The notes under the pieces were generated by a model. It did not search any database and was not told the origin of the DNA. It was given only the letters and a program-made list of their open reading frames with translations. A stretch of DNA of 64,000 nucleotides from Microbotryum silenes-acaulis (lineage: Eukaryota; Basidiomycota; Microbotryomycetes; Microbotryales; Microbotryaceae). Position numbers and translations under genes: made by a program. This document shows, piece after piece, positions 1 through 11,260 of the stretch. The stretch is taken from positions 1,543,001-1,607,000 of the forward strand of contig QPFY01000001.1 in assembly GCA_003665825.1 (NCBI GenBank), written 5' to 3'. The first letter of the stretch is position 1; each line of letters starts with the position of its first letter.

Positions 1-686
1 CAAATCAACCTCCTTTGTCTTCGTACGGCTTCACCCATCAATCAACATTGGTGCGATGCCGTGGCTGCGCGATTCGGATACGTCGACGATCGAAGCCGAG
101 TCCGACTCTACGACAATCGGTAACGAGTTGCCGGCGGTGCGCTTGCCTCCTGGTGACAGTGACGCGTCATCCTTGCGGCGGGTCTTCGAGACCGATGTGC
201 GCCTTACCTCAATCCTCCAGGCAAATTGGGTTCTTGAACCAGATCGTCGAACGTACCCGTCATTGTCGACACCTTTGTATTTGAGTCCGCCGAGAGAATT
301 TTCGTCGCCAGGGCAGCTCCTGTCCGAGTCCGATTGCTTCGAGCACGGGACATGAGCTTCGGCGGCCGTGGTCGCCTTGTTCCTCTCCATCGATTTAAAG
401 TTCTGGAGTTTGCGCTTCTATCGTTCTATGCCGTCCTCGAATTCGGGCTCGACCAAGAGGTGGCCCGACGCCTTGACCGCTCCCTAAACGGCGTCGTCAT
501 TTTGCGTAGATAACCGAATATGTGAAATCTAATCAGGCTTGATACAAAAAAAAAGAGACCACGCGGGTCGACTGCTCGGCTTGACGTAGCCGAACTTCAA
601 TGGCGAGGTCTCTTTGGAGTTCGGGATCTTGGATGGCCGAAAGGCGCGGAAGGGGGGTGGCAGAGTGCGGTGGAGAAGATCCCCAG
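1..686. other. No supported gene
   Basis: Both strands carry only short open frames lacking splice logic or recognisable motifs. Two overlapping frames of about 100-120 codons lie at 31-390, one on each strand, and neither has a convincing start context. I see nothing I can name here. Confidence 0.5.
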
Positions 687-1580
687 TTAGTGCACAACAG
701 GGGATTGCGGCGGATACGCATATCGCGAGACTCTCGAAGGGTCTTCATGTGGCGTACCCTGGACTAGCACCCTGAACCGAATCCAACCACTGGCCAGCCT
801 GCCACTTTTCGAGGGTCGCTGGCCCGATACTTTTGATCCCGCTGAAGTACTCGCACTCGAGAACGAGGCTCGCCACAACCGTTGATAGTTCCACACCGCG
901 GGGTGAGCGTCGAGCACGAAAGTCCACCAAGCTGATGTTTTGGAGCTGTCCTTGCTCGACAACACGGCGTTAAAACGGGAGGAGTCGGCAGCCGAGAAGC
1001 ACTGAAACTCCGCTGCCGGCGCTCACGAGGACGACGCGGTTGGGATAGAGCGTAACGTCACAAACCTGTCCGAATTTGGTCGACGTCCAGACGAGGGGAT
1101 CCGCTTCGTGGGCCGCGGGACGAGTACTAAGCCGTGCTCGAACCAGCGAACAAAGGTGACGACCTGCGTTGGTTCGTCACCGTTGTTGAACTTGCCCTCC
1201 CATGCTTTTCTCGATCGTCCGTGGACGAATGTGACGAGGGTGTCGCTCGTGATGACGGGGGCAGGGTGGGGGACAGGGGTCGACCCGTAGGAAGGCTGTT
1301 GCTGCTGTTGGCGATCTTGGCAAGCGTCTCGTTGAGCTTGGGATGCTGGATGGTATGGTTGAACACGATGACTTTTTGGATCCGCCTTGCCGTCGCTGCA
1401 ACAATCTCCTCAAGGTGACGATCGCATCGAGGAGCACCCGACGTCGCTTTGGCTCCTTGTTCTTCGCGATGTCCGTCGAGGCTTCGCATTGATGTTTGAA
1501 GGCAGTAGAGCTCTAAACGATCCCGACGGAGTAGGGCGTGTCGCAAGAATCTTCTCGAGTGGTAACTGATGATGACCACG
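687..1580 (-). pseudogene. Decayed coding sequence, family not recognised
   Basis: Read on the minus strand, several stretches look like real protein but lie in different frames: an N-side piece with KVIVFNHTIQHPKLNETLAK near 1,400-1,330, then one containing VTFVHGRSRKAWEGKFNN and VVTFVRWFEHGLVLVPRP near 1,240-1,110, then FGQVCDVTLYPNRVVLVSAG near 1,075-1,020, then an in-frame TAA near 975-970 followed by VELSTVVASLVLECEYFSG and IGPATLEKWQAGQWLDS near 895-780. At least two frame changes and one stop are needed to join them, and I found no GT-AG introns that repair the frame. I do not recognise the family; a decayed lineage-specific gene is the simplest reading. A multi-intron live gene with unusual splice sites is the alternative. 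Confidence 0.35.
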
Positions 1581-1686
1581 ACTCAGTCCAATGAACGGGG
1601 ACGAGAACAGAGTGAGTTAAGATTCCAAAGAGCTGACCTGATGATGACCACGACTCAGTCCAATGAACGGGGACGAGAACAGAGTG
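1566..1686. repeat. 49-bp perfect direct repeat, two copies
   Basis: The 49 bp starting CTGATGATGACCACGACTCA and ending GAACAGAGTG occur at 1,566-1,614 and again, identically, at 1,638-1,686. The copies are separated by 23 bp, so the period is 72 bp. The copies carry no differences that I can see, which suggests a recent local duplication. They lie beside the decayed frame and outside any supported gene. Confidence 0.9.
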
Positions 1687-3369
1687 GCCAGAGACTAAGG
1701 GACAGACTCGCGGAAGGCTAGAAAGTGACTAGGGAGTTCATGAAGCGTCGCTAGGCTCAATCCCAAGTACCATAATAGGAGCAAGAATCAAATGAAGGAC
1801 GATACAACCATATATTTCTAACAGGGCGTAGTAAATATACAGTGGAGAGGATCAGCTAGGGTCTTTCTCAGCAAATATCCCGGGAGTAGTCGCGGGATGC
1901 GAAGGGGCTCGGAGGCTTTGAAGAAGTGATTTGCCATCGATCTCGCCGGCGAGGGAGACCAGCGCGCTGCGCAGCCTCGTCTCCCGAGAGCGAAGGGCGT
2001 CGTGGACGACGTTCGAAGCGTCTTCGAGGCAGTTGTGCCCGTGTTTGACCATCGTCGAGATAAGTGTAAGGCGCATAGGTGCAAAGCCCAAGGCGCAGGG
2101 CGCAGGCGCAGAAGACAAAGTGACCGGCAGAGGAACGAGGGCGATCATTGAGAATGCCCGCGCTGCCGACAAGCTCGCTCCGAGCCTAAAAGCAAACGAG
2201 GGCAAGCCAAGCAAGGATTCGTTTGACAGAGGAATGCGAGAAGATGCGTCATAATGTTTTACATCGTACCAGCAAGTATCATGTGCCCCATATTCAGTAC
2301 TTTCTGCTCTCGATCTTGACTTGGTCAAGGCGGTCGCCTCCTTTCGGAAGACCGCAGCAGTGGGGAGCGTGAGCTTCCGCTGCCAAAGGACATTGAAATG
2401 TGAGTCTTCCGATCACGATCATTCTGGCTCACTCAGGCCGCTGACTCGGGTCCCGTGGGCAATTCCTAGCAGACCAGACATTGTAGTGTGACTACGAAGT
2501 GCCAGTATAACTTTGTCTTCACTCCGGTATTTAATACCTAGGATACGTGAACGCCAACTCGCCAGCCAGAACAAATCGTACGATTTCGTTCTCATAGCCG
2601 GCCTAAAAGCTCGTCCCTTTCGCGAGTAGGTAGGTATACGTGGTGGTTGAAAGGAGCCGGCTGAGCGTGGAGCGCCGGAAAACTGTCTCTCTGGAGACTG
2701 CCGAGACGGTCCAATCGCCGCCGGTTCGGCACCGTCTTCCCATCCGCAGCGGTTCCAACACGATGAACATAAGCCCAGCCGTTCGAAACCGTCTTCGTAT
2801 CGCGTTGGTTAGTCCAAGTGCTGTCACATACTCGGGTTGACCGAGATGTAACGCGACAGTGCGACGCATTGCTCGGTAGGCTATAACTCTGCTCAGTTAC
2901 AAGCCCGCTGCTCGGACCCCGACCGGTGAGCCCGTTTCGGCAGGCGGGTTGATGTCATCAATCGACTCGGGCTAACACTACGTTGGCGAGTCTATTCCAG
3001 GATTTGTCAGCGAGCTACGAGCACAGTGGCCACTAGTCGTCGTTGTCGGACTCGTCCCAAGGGCCGAGGTTCTCTCGGTCGTACGAAAGGGTGAGCTGAC
3101 TCCGTCGCACCGAGATCCTGTCTCCGGAATCAGTCTCTTTCTCTTAAATGAACATCTTGACGCTTCTTGTGCATCCAAGCCGGACCCACGGTATATCATG
3201 ATTATTTGACATATGAACACTGCAAGGACGGGCACTCTGCCACTCAACTATCGTCAATATTTATGGACGTTCGACACAGTGTGATCGTCGAGCAAACTAT
3301 GTCGTACCGTGACATGGAGATCATCGTCTTGCATCTCCTGCAGATATCTGACATGGTCAGAGTGGACAC
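1687..3369. other. Gene-poor stretch, no supported gene
   Basis: The longest open frame (1,852-2,328, minus, about 158 codons) begins at a TTG and has no recognisable motif; an in-frame ATG lies near 2,151. Other frames (2,603-2,869 and 2,978-3,247 minus) are short and lack splice or domain support. Together with the decayed frame to the left, this makes the first 3.4 kb look like accessory or degenerating sequence. Confidence 0.45.
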
Positions 3370-3902
3370 ATGGACCGAAGTTCGTGTTCATTCGCTTCCA
3401 AAACTCTATCCCGCTCGAGAAGTGGACACGTGAGCTCTGACTCGTCGAGCCATTTTTTGGACAGGTTGCCCAATTTGCTCGCTCCGTACTCCATGATGCC
3501 CTCCAATACCCGCAAATCGGTCATTTGCTGACCAGCATATTGCTGTACCTCGAGCATCCCCACCCCTCTGCTCATCTATTCGAGCAAGTATGTGTTGAAA
3601 TCATGGAGCAACTCCTCGATATGGCTTTCGAGCTTCTCGATCTGCTCGATCGACTGGACGCCGTCGACGCCCACGCCAATACCAGCGAAGCGCACGACCT
3701 TCGGAATGCGATGATCAACCTCATGCAGGTGCTCGACGAACTGCATCCCCTTTTTGCTAGCCTTCCACTGTACAGAGCCTTCCGAAACGAAACCGTGCGG
3801 TTGCTTGCGCAGCCAAGGGTTATGGGCTTGGTGGGCGACGAAGTGGCGCAGGCGATCATCGAGACGTTGTATGATTCAACGGACCTCCTATCAGTCATGT
3901 AG
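3370..3902 (+). CDS. Small helical orphan protein
   Basis: No family is recognised. Exon 2 (3,465-3,902) has an open frame that reads like a genuine alpha-helical protein rich in Leu, with segments such as EIMEQLLDMAFELLDLLDRL, LMQVLDELHPLFASLPLYRA and DEVAQAIIETLYDSTDLLSV before a TAG stop. A candidate first exon (3,370-3,429, ATG start, about 20 codons) joins in frame through a 35-nt GTGAGC...CAG intron with a CTCTGAC branch-like site. That intron is short for this genome, so the 5' end is the weak point; the gene could start further upstream or be a fragment of a larger helical-repeat protein. It ends 85 bp before the converging ABCD gene. Confidence 0.4.
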
Positions 3903-3987
3903 TATTAAATACATGCGTTCATTACACAATATGCTACGGAAAGCTCATATCATCAAATTGGGCCAATTGCCCCTACGAGCAATCATC

Positions 3988-6697
3988 TCATGTGGTAGTG
4001 AAAGCGAGCTCTTTCTCAATCTCCTTGAGTCGCGCCTTCCACGTATCCACATCGCTAAGCTTCTCGGTCAGAGAATCAATCTCCTTCTGGAACGACAACG
4101 TCTCAGCCGCCGTACCAATCTGCGTCGTCTCCCATTCCCCATCGGTTCCCGTGAGACGCAAGAGATGGTGGTGGTATTTGAAGAGCGAGGGTCGATGCGA
4201 GATGGTGATGAGGGTGATGCCGAGGTCCTTGGCGTGTTGATACATCATCCCTTCGACATCGGTCGAGACGGCCGAGGTGCATTCGTCCAAAACACCGTAC
4301 TTGGGCAAGTGATAAAATAATCGAGCGATACCCATCTAAAAGCTCCAAGCATGGAACTTGTCAGCACTCCTCATCTACCAAGCATCGGTACCAAAAAGAA
4401 GTAGGACTCACGCGTTGTTTCTCACCACCGGAGAGAACATCTTTCCACTCCTTACGTGTGTCAAGTCCACCTTCACGAGCGGGCAAGTACGCCAAATGCA
4501 CGTGCTTGAGGATGTTGAGCAATTCCGCCTCGCTGCGTCCAGACGCGACGAAGTCAGGGTACGAGTGGGGGTAGATGATCTGGTCGCGCAGACTACCAGC
4601 ACTGAGGTAAGGTCGCTGAGGGAGGAAGAAGATGTCCTCGTCCTCGGGGCGGGTTACGACGCCTTCGAAGGCGGGCCACAGACCGGCCAGCACACGAGCG
4701 ATCGAGGTCTTTCCGGATCCGTTGGGTCCGGTGATCAACAGATGCTCGCCTCGGTGAATCTTGACGTTGAGCTTCTTGATCAGCTCCTCTCCGCCTCGAG
4801 CCATACCAGGGGCGGGAGCGACGATGGGCACACCGTCGAACGACACAGCGACAGGCTCGTTGAGCGCCGTCGATCGAGGCTCAAGCATGAGCTTGCCCGT
4901 CACACTGCCGAGATCGTAGAAGGGTTTGCAAGCGGCAAGGTCGACCGGTCGAGGGACGGACTGGTAGCGCTTTGCATCGAGATCGTGCAATGTCGAGAGC
5001 AAGCTGTAGACACGCGAGGTCGAGCCAGCCAGCTCAGACAGGTCCTTCCAACTGTACATGAGTCGTCCACCCGCGTCCGCAAGCGAGAGCAGCAACCGTC
5101 GGTTCGAAATGTAGCTTTCGGTTCGCTGTGCCACCTTCCTCCCGTCCGTTTCGGCGGTCTCGACCGAGTTCTCGGCGCCCGTGTGCTTGGGTGCGAAGAA
5201 GACAGGGATCGAGATGAGACAGTAGCCACAAGCTGACCACATGTACTTGACGATAAAGTCCTCGATCATGCCGTACAAGATGCGGATCTTGAAGATCGAG
5301 TTGACGTGCTTGATCAGACGCAAGTAAGCGCGGTTGAGAATGTCCTTTTCGATGCTCGCACCGTCGTAGAAGGCGATCTCTTCGGCGTTGATGATGAGGC
5401 GCGAGTGGGCATTGCGAAAATCACCTTCGAGCTTGGCTTCGATGGCGGCGAGCTTCCCGAACGCTGGTGTGACCTTGCGCAAGATCCATGCCGTCAAAAC
5501 GTACGACACTAATAGACCACCGGAACCCTTGGCTCCGATTGATCGACCAAGCTGGATGTTGAATAAGATCAGATCCAGCGTGGGCTTAGAGATGTTGGAG
5601 CTGAGTGTCGAGCAACGTCATCGGTCAGCAGGGTGCAGTATCGGGAATCAAAGAGAGCTGGAAACTCACTAAAGCGCGGACAATGTGTCACAGAACCGCG
5701 CGATGTCAGTCGTAACAAACTGATCGGCGCCTTCAATCCGCCCGTCGAGGTTGACGATGCTGTAGAAGGTGTTCTTCGGCGACAGGTAGAGATCGTGCAC
5801 GTAGCGTGTGAGACGCGTCCGGAAAGAGATGGACAGCTTCTGCTGGAGGTAGCGGATCATCGAGTTCGTATACACGCTGGGGACAGCCAAAGCGAACCAC
5901 AGCCCGAGGCCTCGGATGAACCCCTTCCCATTCGCCGAGACGAGGTCACCGACCAGTCGTCCATCCAGCTTGGCGACCAGCAGCGAGAGATATGTCCGTA
6001 GCAGCAAGAAACTGGTATGTGTCGCGACGAGGAAGACCTCTTTGCTCGTCAAACGAGGGAAGATGATCTTGAAGATGGCCGAAATCTGGCGGAAAAATTC
6101 CTTGTTGACCCCGACGCGGGCCGTTTGCGCTCGAGTGCCCGCCGAAGTCGTGCTCGCAGCAGGCGTGTTCTTGGGTGCCCGAAAGAATGGTCGGTGGGCC
6201 TCGAAAGTCGATTGCTTCGTCGGTCGGATGAGGACTTTGGAGACGCGGCCTCTCGAAGGCACGAGCAGCTCGCGTGCGCCCCCCGAAAGTCTGTGTGGAG
6301 GCCGACATTCAGCAGAACGATGAGCCTCTTAGTCCTCCACATAGCTCTGTCAACACGTCATAAAATCCGACTCACGGCTTATAAAGGTCACGCTGGGCCA
6401 TCTCCAGTTGTGGTGTTGTCAGAGGCGCTCCTCCTAGAGGCATAACACGGGATTGGGGATCAGACAAGTGGGGTGAGGAGGCGGTGAGGAGGCGGAGACC
6501 AGGAGTGGTCAGCTACCGTGCTGCACAACCACACAGCTGAAAATTCCCAGTGGCTTACGCAGATTTGCCTTGGTCGCCGCATCGGTGATTCGTTTCCGGA
6601 GATAGTAGAGTGCAACGAGTAAAGGAACGGCCAGTGAGGCCGATCCACCTGGCAAGCTCGAGCTCGTTCGTGCAAGCTTGGACTGGGCAGGCGCCAT
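3988..6697 (-). CDS. Peroxisomal ABC half transporter (ABCD/Pxa family)
   Basis: An ABCD-family half transporter (TMD then NBD) that in fungi imports long-chain fatty acids or acyl-CoA into peroxisomes as a Pxa1/Pxa2 dimer. Five exons (6697-6559, 6433-6376, 6290-5670, 5600-4412, 4335-3988) give 784 residues with consistent phases, a normal family length. A hydrophobic segment lies just after the start. The ABCD membrane signature is clear: [16 protein letters not shown], then [20 protein letters not shown] and [12 protein letters not shown] across an exon junction. The NBD has Walker [10 protein letters not shown], signature LSGGEKQR interrupted by an intron just after it, and Walker [11 protein letters not shown]. 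Which subunit (Pxa1- or Pxa2-like) cannot be settled by eye. The third exon acceptor (6,291) was chosen because alternative sites bring a TAA into frame. Confidence 0.9.
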
Positions 6698-7427
6698 CCT
6701 GGCTGGATCTATCGGCGTTCAAGAGACGCAAGTTGTTCGGTCAGCACATTTAGTCTGCGGTGGGTGTTGTCACAGCAGTTCTCTCGGGTCACGTAGTGTG
6801 CGCGGTGACGAGTCGAGTCGAGGTGTCGCCGTCCGGATCGGGGGTGGAGGGCTCGGCCTCATCGCCGCTTGCGTATTCGGCACCCGCAACAACGAAATCA
6901 ACGGGTCCTATCCGTATCCGGCTGCATGGCCGGGTAGTCACCGCTGAAGAACACGTCTTGCAGGCTAGCTTAGGGGATGCGTTCGCATAGCCGGAAGCCG
7001 GCCGGCAATGGACGACACCTGGCCGAATCGCCATCGCTCGACGATTCCAAAGGTCGATTTGGCGGGACAGACAGAGTAGACAGCTCCAGAGGTGACACTC
7101 ACGGTTGTGTCACACGCCTTCGCAGTCCCGATTTGTCAAAGTGGGCGACGAAGAAGCCCTATAGCTAGTCGTATCGATCGAGGCAGACGGCAAACCGGCA
7201 AATGTGTCGCGTGAATTGAAACGGCGCAGGTCGACACTCGCGCTTGGATCTCTTGCTCGGCGTAAGCGCCGACTTATAGCGCCGAGTCGGACTCGTGACG
7301 GTGGAAGGGCATTCGTGATGGGCTTAATCAAAGACATGGTATGACTAGCTACAACTCAAACTTGGAACGAAAAAAATAAAATAAAAAATGGAGGTATCAT
7401 TGCGGCTGAAGCACCAGGCAACTTCCG
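6698..7427. other. Intergenic: upstream of ABCD gene, downstream of secreted protein A
   Basis: About 730 bp that should contain the promoter of the minus-strand ABCD gene and the 3' end of the next minus-strand gene. Only short frames without support. An A-rich stretch (about 7,368-7,390) lies just beyond the stop of the secreted protein gene and may be part of its 3' processing region. Confidence 0.5.
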
Positions 7428-8737
7428 TCAGTGATGACCATCATGATGCGATGCACACTGCTCGTTTGAGCTTGGACTCCCCTCTGGCGCTGGTTCGATT
7501 ATCCATTGCTGGCCAGGATCAGACTGGGGCGAATGCCAGATTGTCAGCCTCGTGACTCTGGCCAAATTGACCAAACGCTCCCAAGGGTATGCCACTCACA
7601 CCGTTGAGATCCGCCATCGCCACGTCAACGAACATGTCGTAAGTCTTTAACTGCTTGTCAACGACTGCTCGAGCTCTCCTGCATGTTGCCCCAGAGAGCA
7701 TCGTCAACGGAGGCGTCTCGAATTTCCTTGCAGGGGCGAGCTCAACTGACTGATCCAAAAGATGGTCCTCGCCGATACTGAGTAGGTCGTAACCAAAATA
7801 TGGTCGAAGGCGTCAGTTGCCGTTGCAGGCCCTGGTCCTCTGGCAAGTTGTTCTTTGACTCACATCAAGTAGCAACCGGAGTTAAGCTCTCGCCGTTCCA
7901 AACGTTTCTTTCCGATGACGACGTCTCGTGTACCATTCGCGCTAGTGCTGCTGCCAAAAGTACGCCGGTGCCGGTGCCGTTGCCTCGTAGTAGTCCCGTC
8001 TCGATGCCGGGCCACGGGCTCTGTGGGCCCCTCGTACAGGGAACGACGACGGGTCGGAGTCTCTTGCGCCCCTTGCCCCTCCAGCTCGACGGGGTTGCCG
8101 ACGATGCCATCGGCTGTCCAACTCTCGGAACATTTGACCAAATGGAAGAACTCTGTAAAACACTCGGGAAAACCAGCGGCCATGATCAAGATCATTGCGT
8201 AAAACGGTGCTTGGCCCCCTCGGCTGACCCCTAACTCACGCTTGGCGATCGATATCGGTGGCTTTTCTCCTCCTGCCTGGCCCGGTTCCCCAGCTCGACA
8301 ACTATACGCCGCCATGGCAATGATCTTCCCCTGACCGCCTGGATATCCGTACTGACTCGAACCACACATACCACATCCCGAAAGTACGGTGCCCCACCAA
8401 TGCCCCTCCGCAGTACCCGATTTGCCGTCTTGCGCATCTTGTTCCAATCGAACGGTCGCGTAGCCGTCTTGCAATACGAGGCCGACGCGACCTTTTCGCC
8501 GGAAAGTGAGGAATCTGTTTGTCGTGGCGCTTCTGATGGAATAGTCGCCGGCCGAGAAGCGTTCGGCGTTGTCCTGCAGTGGGGTGGGGCGCATTAGCTT
8601 GGGAAGGGCCGGGTTTGATGACCATAAGCTCTTACCCGGATGATCGAAAACATCTCGGCGTTATGAAAGGACGTGCCTTCAACATGAACATGGTGGGAGA
8701 ATAGGATGGCCATGACTAGAGCTGTGAAGGTGAGCAT
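7428..8737 (-). CDS. Secreted protein A, paralogue of the neighbouring gene; function unknown
   Basis: Five exons (8737-8636, 8573-8240, 8152-7864, 7777-7600, 7523-7428) give 332 residues with consistent phases. The start is placed at the ATG giving MLTFTALVMAILFSHHVHVEG, a good signal peptide; the frame is open further upstream, so a longer N-terminus is possible. The mature part opens with GDYSIRSATTNRFLTFRR, resembling one lobe of a beta-trefoil or carbohydrate-binding fold (inference), followed by a Cys-containing block (SGCGMCGSSQYGYP, MAAYSCR) and ends with SDPGQQWIIEP. It aligns in order with the next gene, including the first intron position after SIIR/KLIR. I infer an extracellular or cell-wall protein; effector-like roles are possible but unproven. 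No catalytic motif seen. Confidence 0.65.
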
Positions 8738-9275
8738 TGCTGAAGACGTTCCGGGATGTATACAGGTTCTCGAGGTCTGCACCAGGAGACCGAAAGAAGA
8801 TGCGAGTGGGTGAACACGAAGTCTAGGGTATAAGAATAAAGAGTAAGGAGTGAAACAAAGCGCTTTCATCGCCAAACCGGAGACTCCTTCCGAGAGCGAA
8901 CGAGAACAAAGGCTCTGGAGTAATAGGGGCTAGCTGTCTCCGAGAACAAAGGGATTCGCGGTGGACGTGATCCTGTCAAGCGTCGCACAACTAGAGATTG
9001 GGTGTGAATTGCGCACGGTCAGAGCTCTGAGGTTCTTAAGATCAAATATACAAATGAATAATATGTGCACAGGGAAACGACAGGAGTGCTGCTACGTATC
9101 AAACGTGGGTCGAGCAGGAAGAGAATATGTCGTCGGTGAGGCCCTCAAACTTCGACATGTTGTGGTGAACAAGGTCATGACGGGGGTATCAAACAACAAA
9201 TATGAACATGATGGAATCCCCGATCCCAAGATTCGATGCGTTGAAGGTGTTGCTGATGGTGAGTCGTCCCGACGA
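8738..9275. other. Intergenic: between the two secreted-protein paralogues
   Basis: About 540 bp between two tandem minus-strand genes, expected to hold the promoter of secreted protein A and the 3' end of secreted protein B. Open frames here are short and unsupported. No repeat evident. Confidence 0.5.
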
Positions 9276-11260
9276 TTACTCAGAGACGATGGTCCAAATT
9301 TGATGCGGATCCGACTGAGGAATGCACCGAGGTCCATACAACTCGGTCAGCAGTGGAACGAAGGACACGCGGCATCGCATGGGGCGACCCGATCGACTCA
9401 CCTTGTTCCAAAGAACGAGGTTGGTGCTCGTGTACCCGCCAAAGCTCGAAACGGACTTTGATCCAATGGCTCGCGTCGCCATGTCCTATTAGCCAAGTTT
9501 GAGATTGAGTACAAGAACCGGCCATCTGAATCATGTTACCTCTCCCCACTCACATCCAAATGATCCTGAGTGATGATGTAGTACTCCTTCGCTCCGCGCT
9601 TGATGACCTTGCTCGACCCTTCACCGGCAGCAATCCTCGATCGACGAGCCATTCGGGACGAAGACAGCGATGCACGGTAGGCCTTCAAGTCGTCCTTGCA
9701 CTCAATGTGACCATCCTTGGTGACGTACGAGGGATGGCTGTGACGAGGTGCGGACAGTACGTGTCAGCACTTTGCCGATGGACGGTGATTGTGACGGCGA
9801 GCGACGTTGTCGAGACTCACTTTTGCAGCCACCAACCGGGATGAATGCAAGGCCACGTCGTGCGGTTCGTAGGAATAACCTTAGTTTGATCGATCAACTT
9901 GCGAGGGATGCTCGAACCATGGTATTCGTAGAAACCCTTGGCGTGGCTGAGGAAAGCCGTCGTCGTCGCGTTGGCTTTGGAACTGACGGCCTTCTTGGCG
10001 CTGTCGAAGGTAGCTGATTCGGAAGAGGTGGTAGTGACTTTGTGGGATTTGGCGGCGAGGGAGAGACCGAGGGAAGGAGAGTGATCGTCGTCGTCGTCGT
10101 TGCCATCGCTGGAGCTCGAGTCGGCCTCGACAAAGTACCACCTGAGCAAGAGTGTTCATATTAGGGTAAGCGAGGGTATAGGTAGGATACAATCTCGCTA
10201 CTCGCCATTGTTTGGTCTTCTCGAGGGTATCGGTACCACTCTGGCCCTCCCCGACCTGCAAGCGAGGCATCCCAGGCGTGAGCTCCTGAATCTGATCCAG
10301 CATTCGATCCACGCGGCTACGAACGACTTACAGCGCAAGCGTACGAGACGGCAAAAGCATCGACACCGTCCTCTACGTCATAGCTCCATTGAGCGGAAGC
10401 GCACTTGTTGTTGCCGCCACTGATGCGCGCCGCGCCGTTTTCGAACTGGAACAGGGGTTATGAAATGTGAGAGTCGTAACAAGGTCGAGGGTTTTCGTTG
10501 AAGATGGCGGGAAGGGAGTTGGCAATGATCTATAGGTCAGCATGTAGTCTCAACATGGAGGAATTGGTTGACTGATCCATGTTGTCGGCCTATTACGATA
10601 CTAGGCAGGCACACGAAACCGGGGTCACGAATCGGAGCCCGCTAGGGGTCTATCGCTAGCTCGACGCGAGCCGATGACGTCGTGCGCGCGCGCGCACGGG
10701 GTGCCGGGGAGCTGGAGCCGTTGGACCTCGGGCTGAAACGCGTCGACATCTCGGTACACTCGACTGCGGAATCGCGTGCCGAGGGGGTCCCCGCTTGGAG
10801 TTGTCGCACATCCCGACCAATCAAGCTCCTCGGCACGTGAAACGAAACAGTTTGGGACGCGTACGGTTTCTGAACCCAAGCGCGGATCCGGATAGAAAAG
10901 CAAGCACGAACGTACCTGTACTTCGAGCGAATCGCCATCCCTGAGAGAAGGGAAGAAATTCGTGACCGAGTCGCGACGGAACGAGAGCTGCTGTCCAGTA
11001 GCAACGTTTTCGAACACGTAGTTGCCATTACCGGAAAGATTAGATGCAGAAGACTGTGTGAGGAAGGTGGTAGGGTGTCAGAGACGCGTTTGAAACAACG
11101 CTCAGCAGCCGCATGGATCCAAGTGGGGCCTCGGAGCGAACGACGAAAATCTCTTACTCACCCTGATGAGCTTTGCCTCGTTGCTATTGTCGATGGACCC
11201 GCCTGCGAGTACCACCGTAATCAGAGTCGAGAACGATAGTAGTTGTTGAACCCCCTTCAT
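9276..11260 (-). CDS. Secreted protein B, paralogue of the neighbouring gene; function unknown
   Basis: Eight exons (11260-11162, 11053-10916, 10445-10332, 10255-10206, 10141-9821, 9737-9554, 9485-9402, 9314-9276) give 342 residues. N-terminal MKGVQQLLSFSTLITVVLAG is a signal peptide. Blocks matching secreted protein A in order: NGNYVFENVATGQQLSFRR; NNKCASAQWSYD with AFAVSYACAL; KTKQWWYFVEADSS; YYIITQDHLD; STNLVLWNK then SDPHQIWTIVSE at the C-terminus. A low-complexity Ser/Asp-rich insert follows the WWYFVEA block and is absent from A. Two oddities: intron 2 is 459 nt, far above the local norm, and the intron after KTKQW fits only if its donor is GC (GCGAGT). The paralogue alignment (IAKQFFHLVKCS against KTKQWWYFVEADS) supports that reading frame. 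Function unknown. Confidence 0.62.

Noticed and set aside
2603..2869. Short frames in the left gene-poor region
   Set aside because: Length and composition fit chance; no start context, introns or motifs.
4358..5236. 292-codon open frame on the plus strand
   Set aside because: It is the antisense shadow of exon 4 of the ABCD transporter, which has full motif support.
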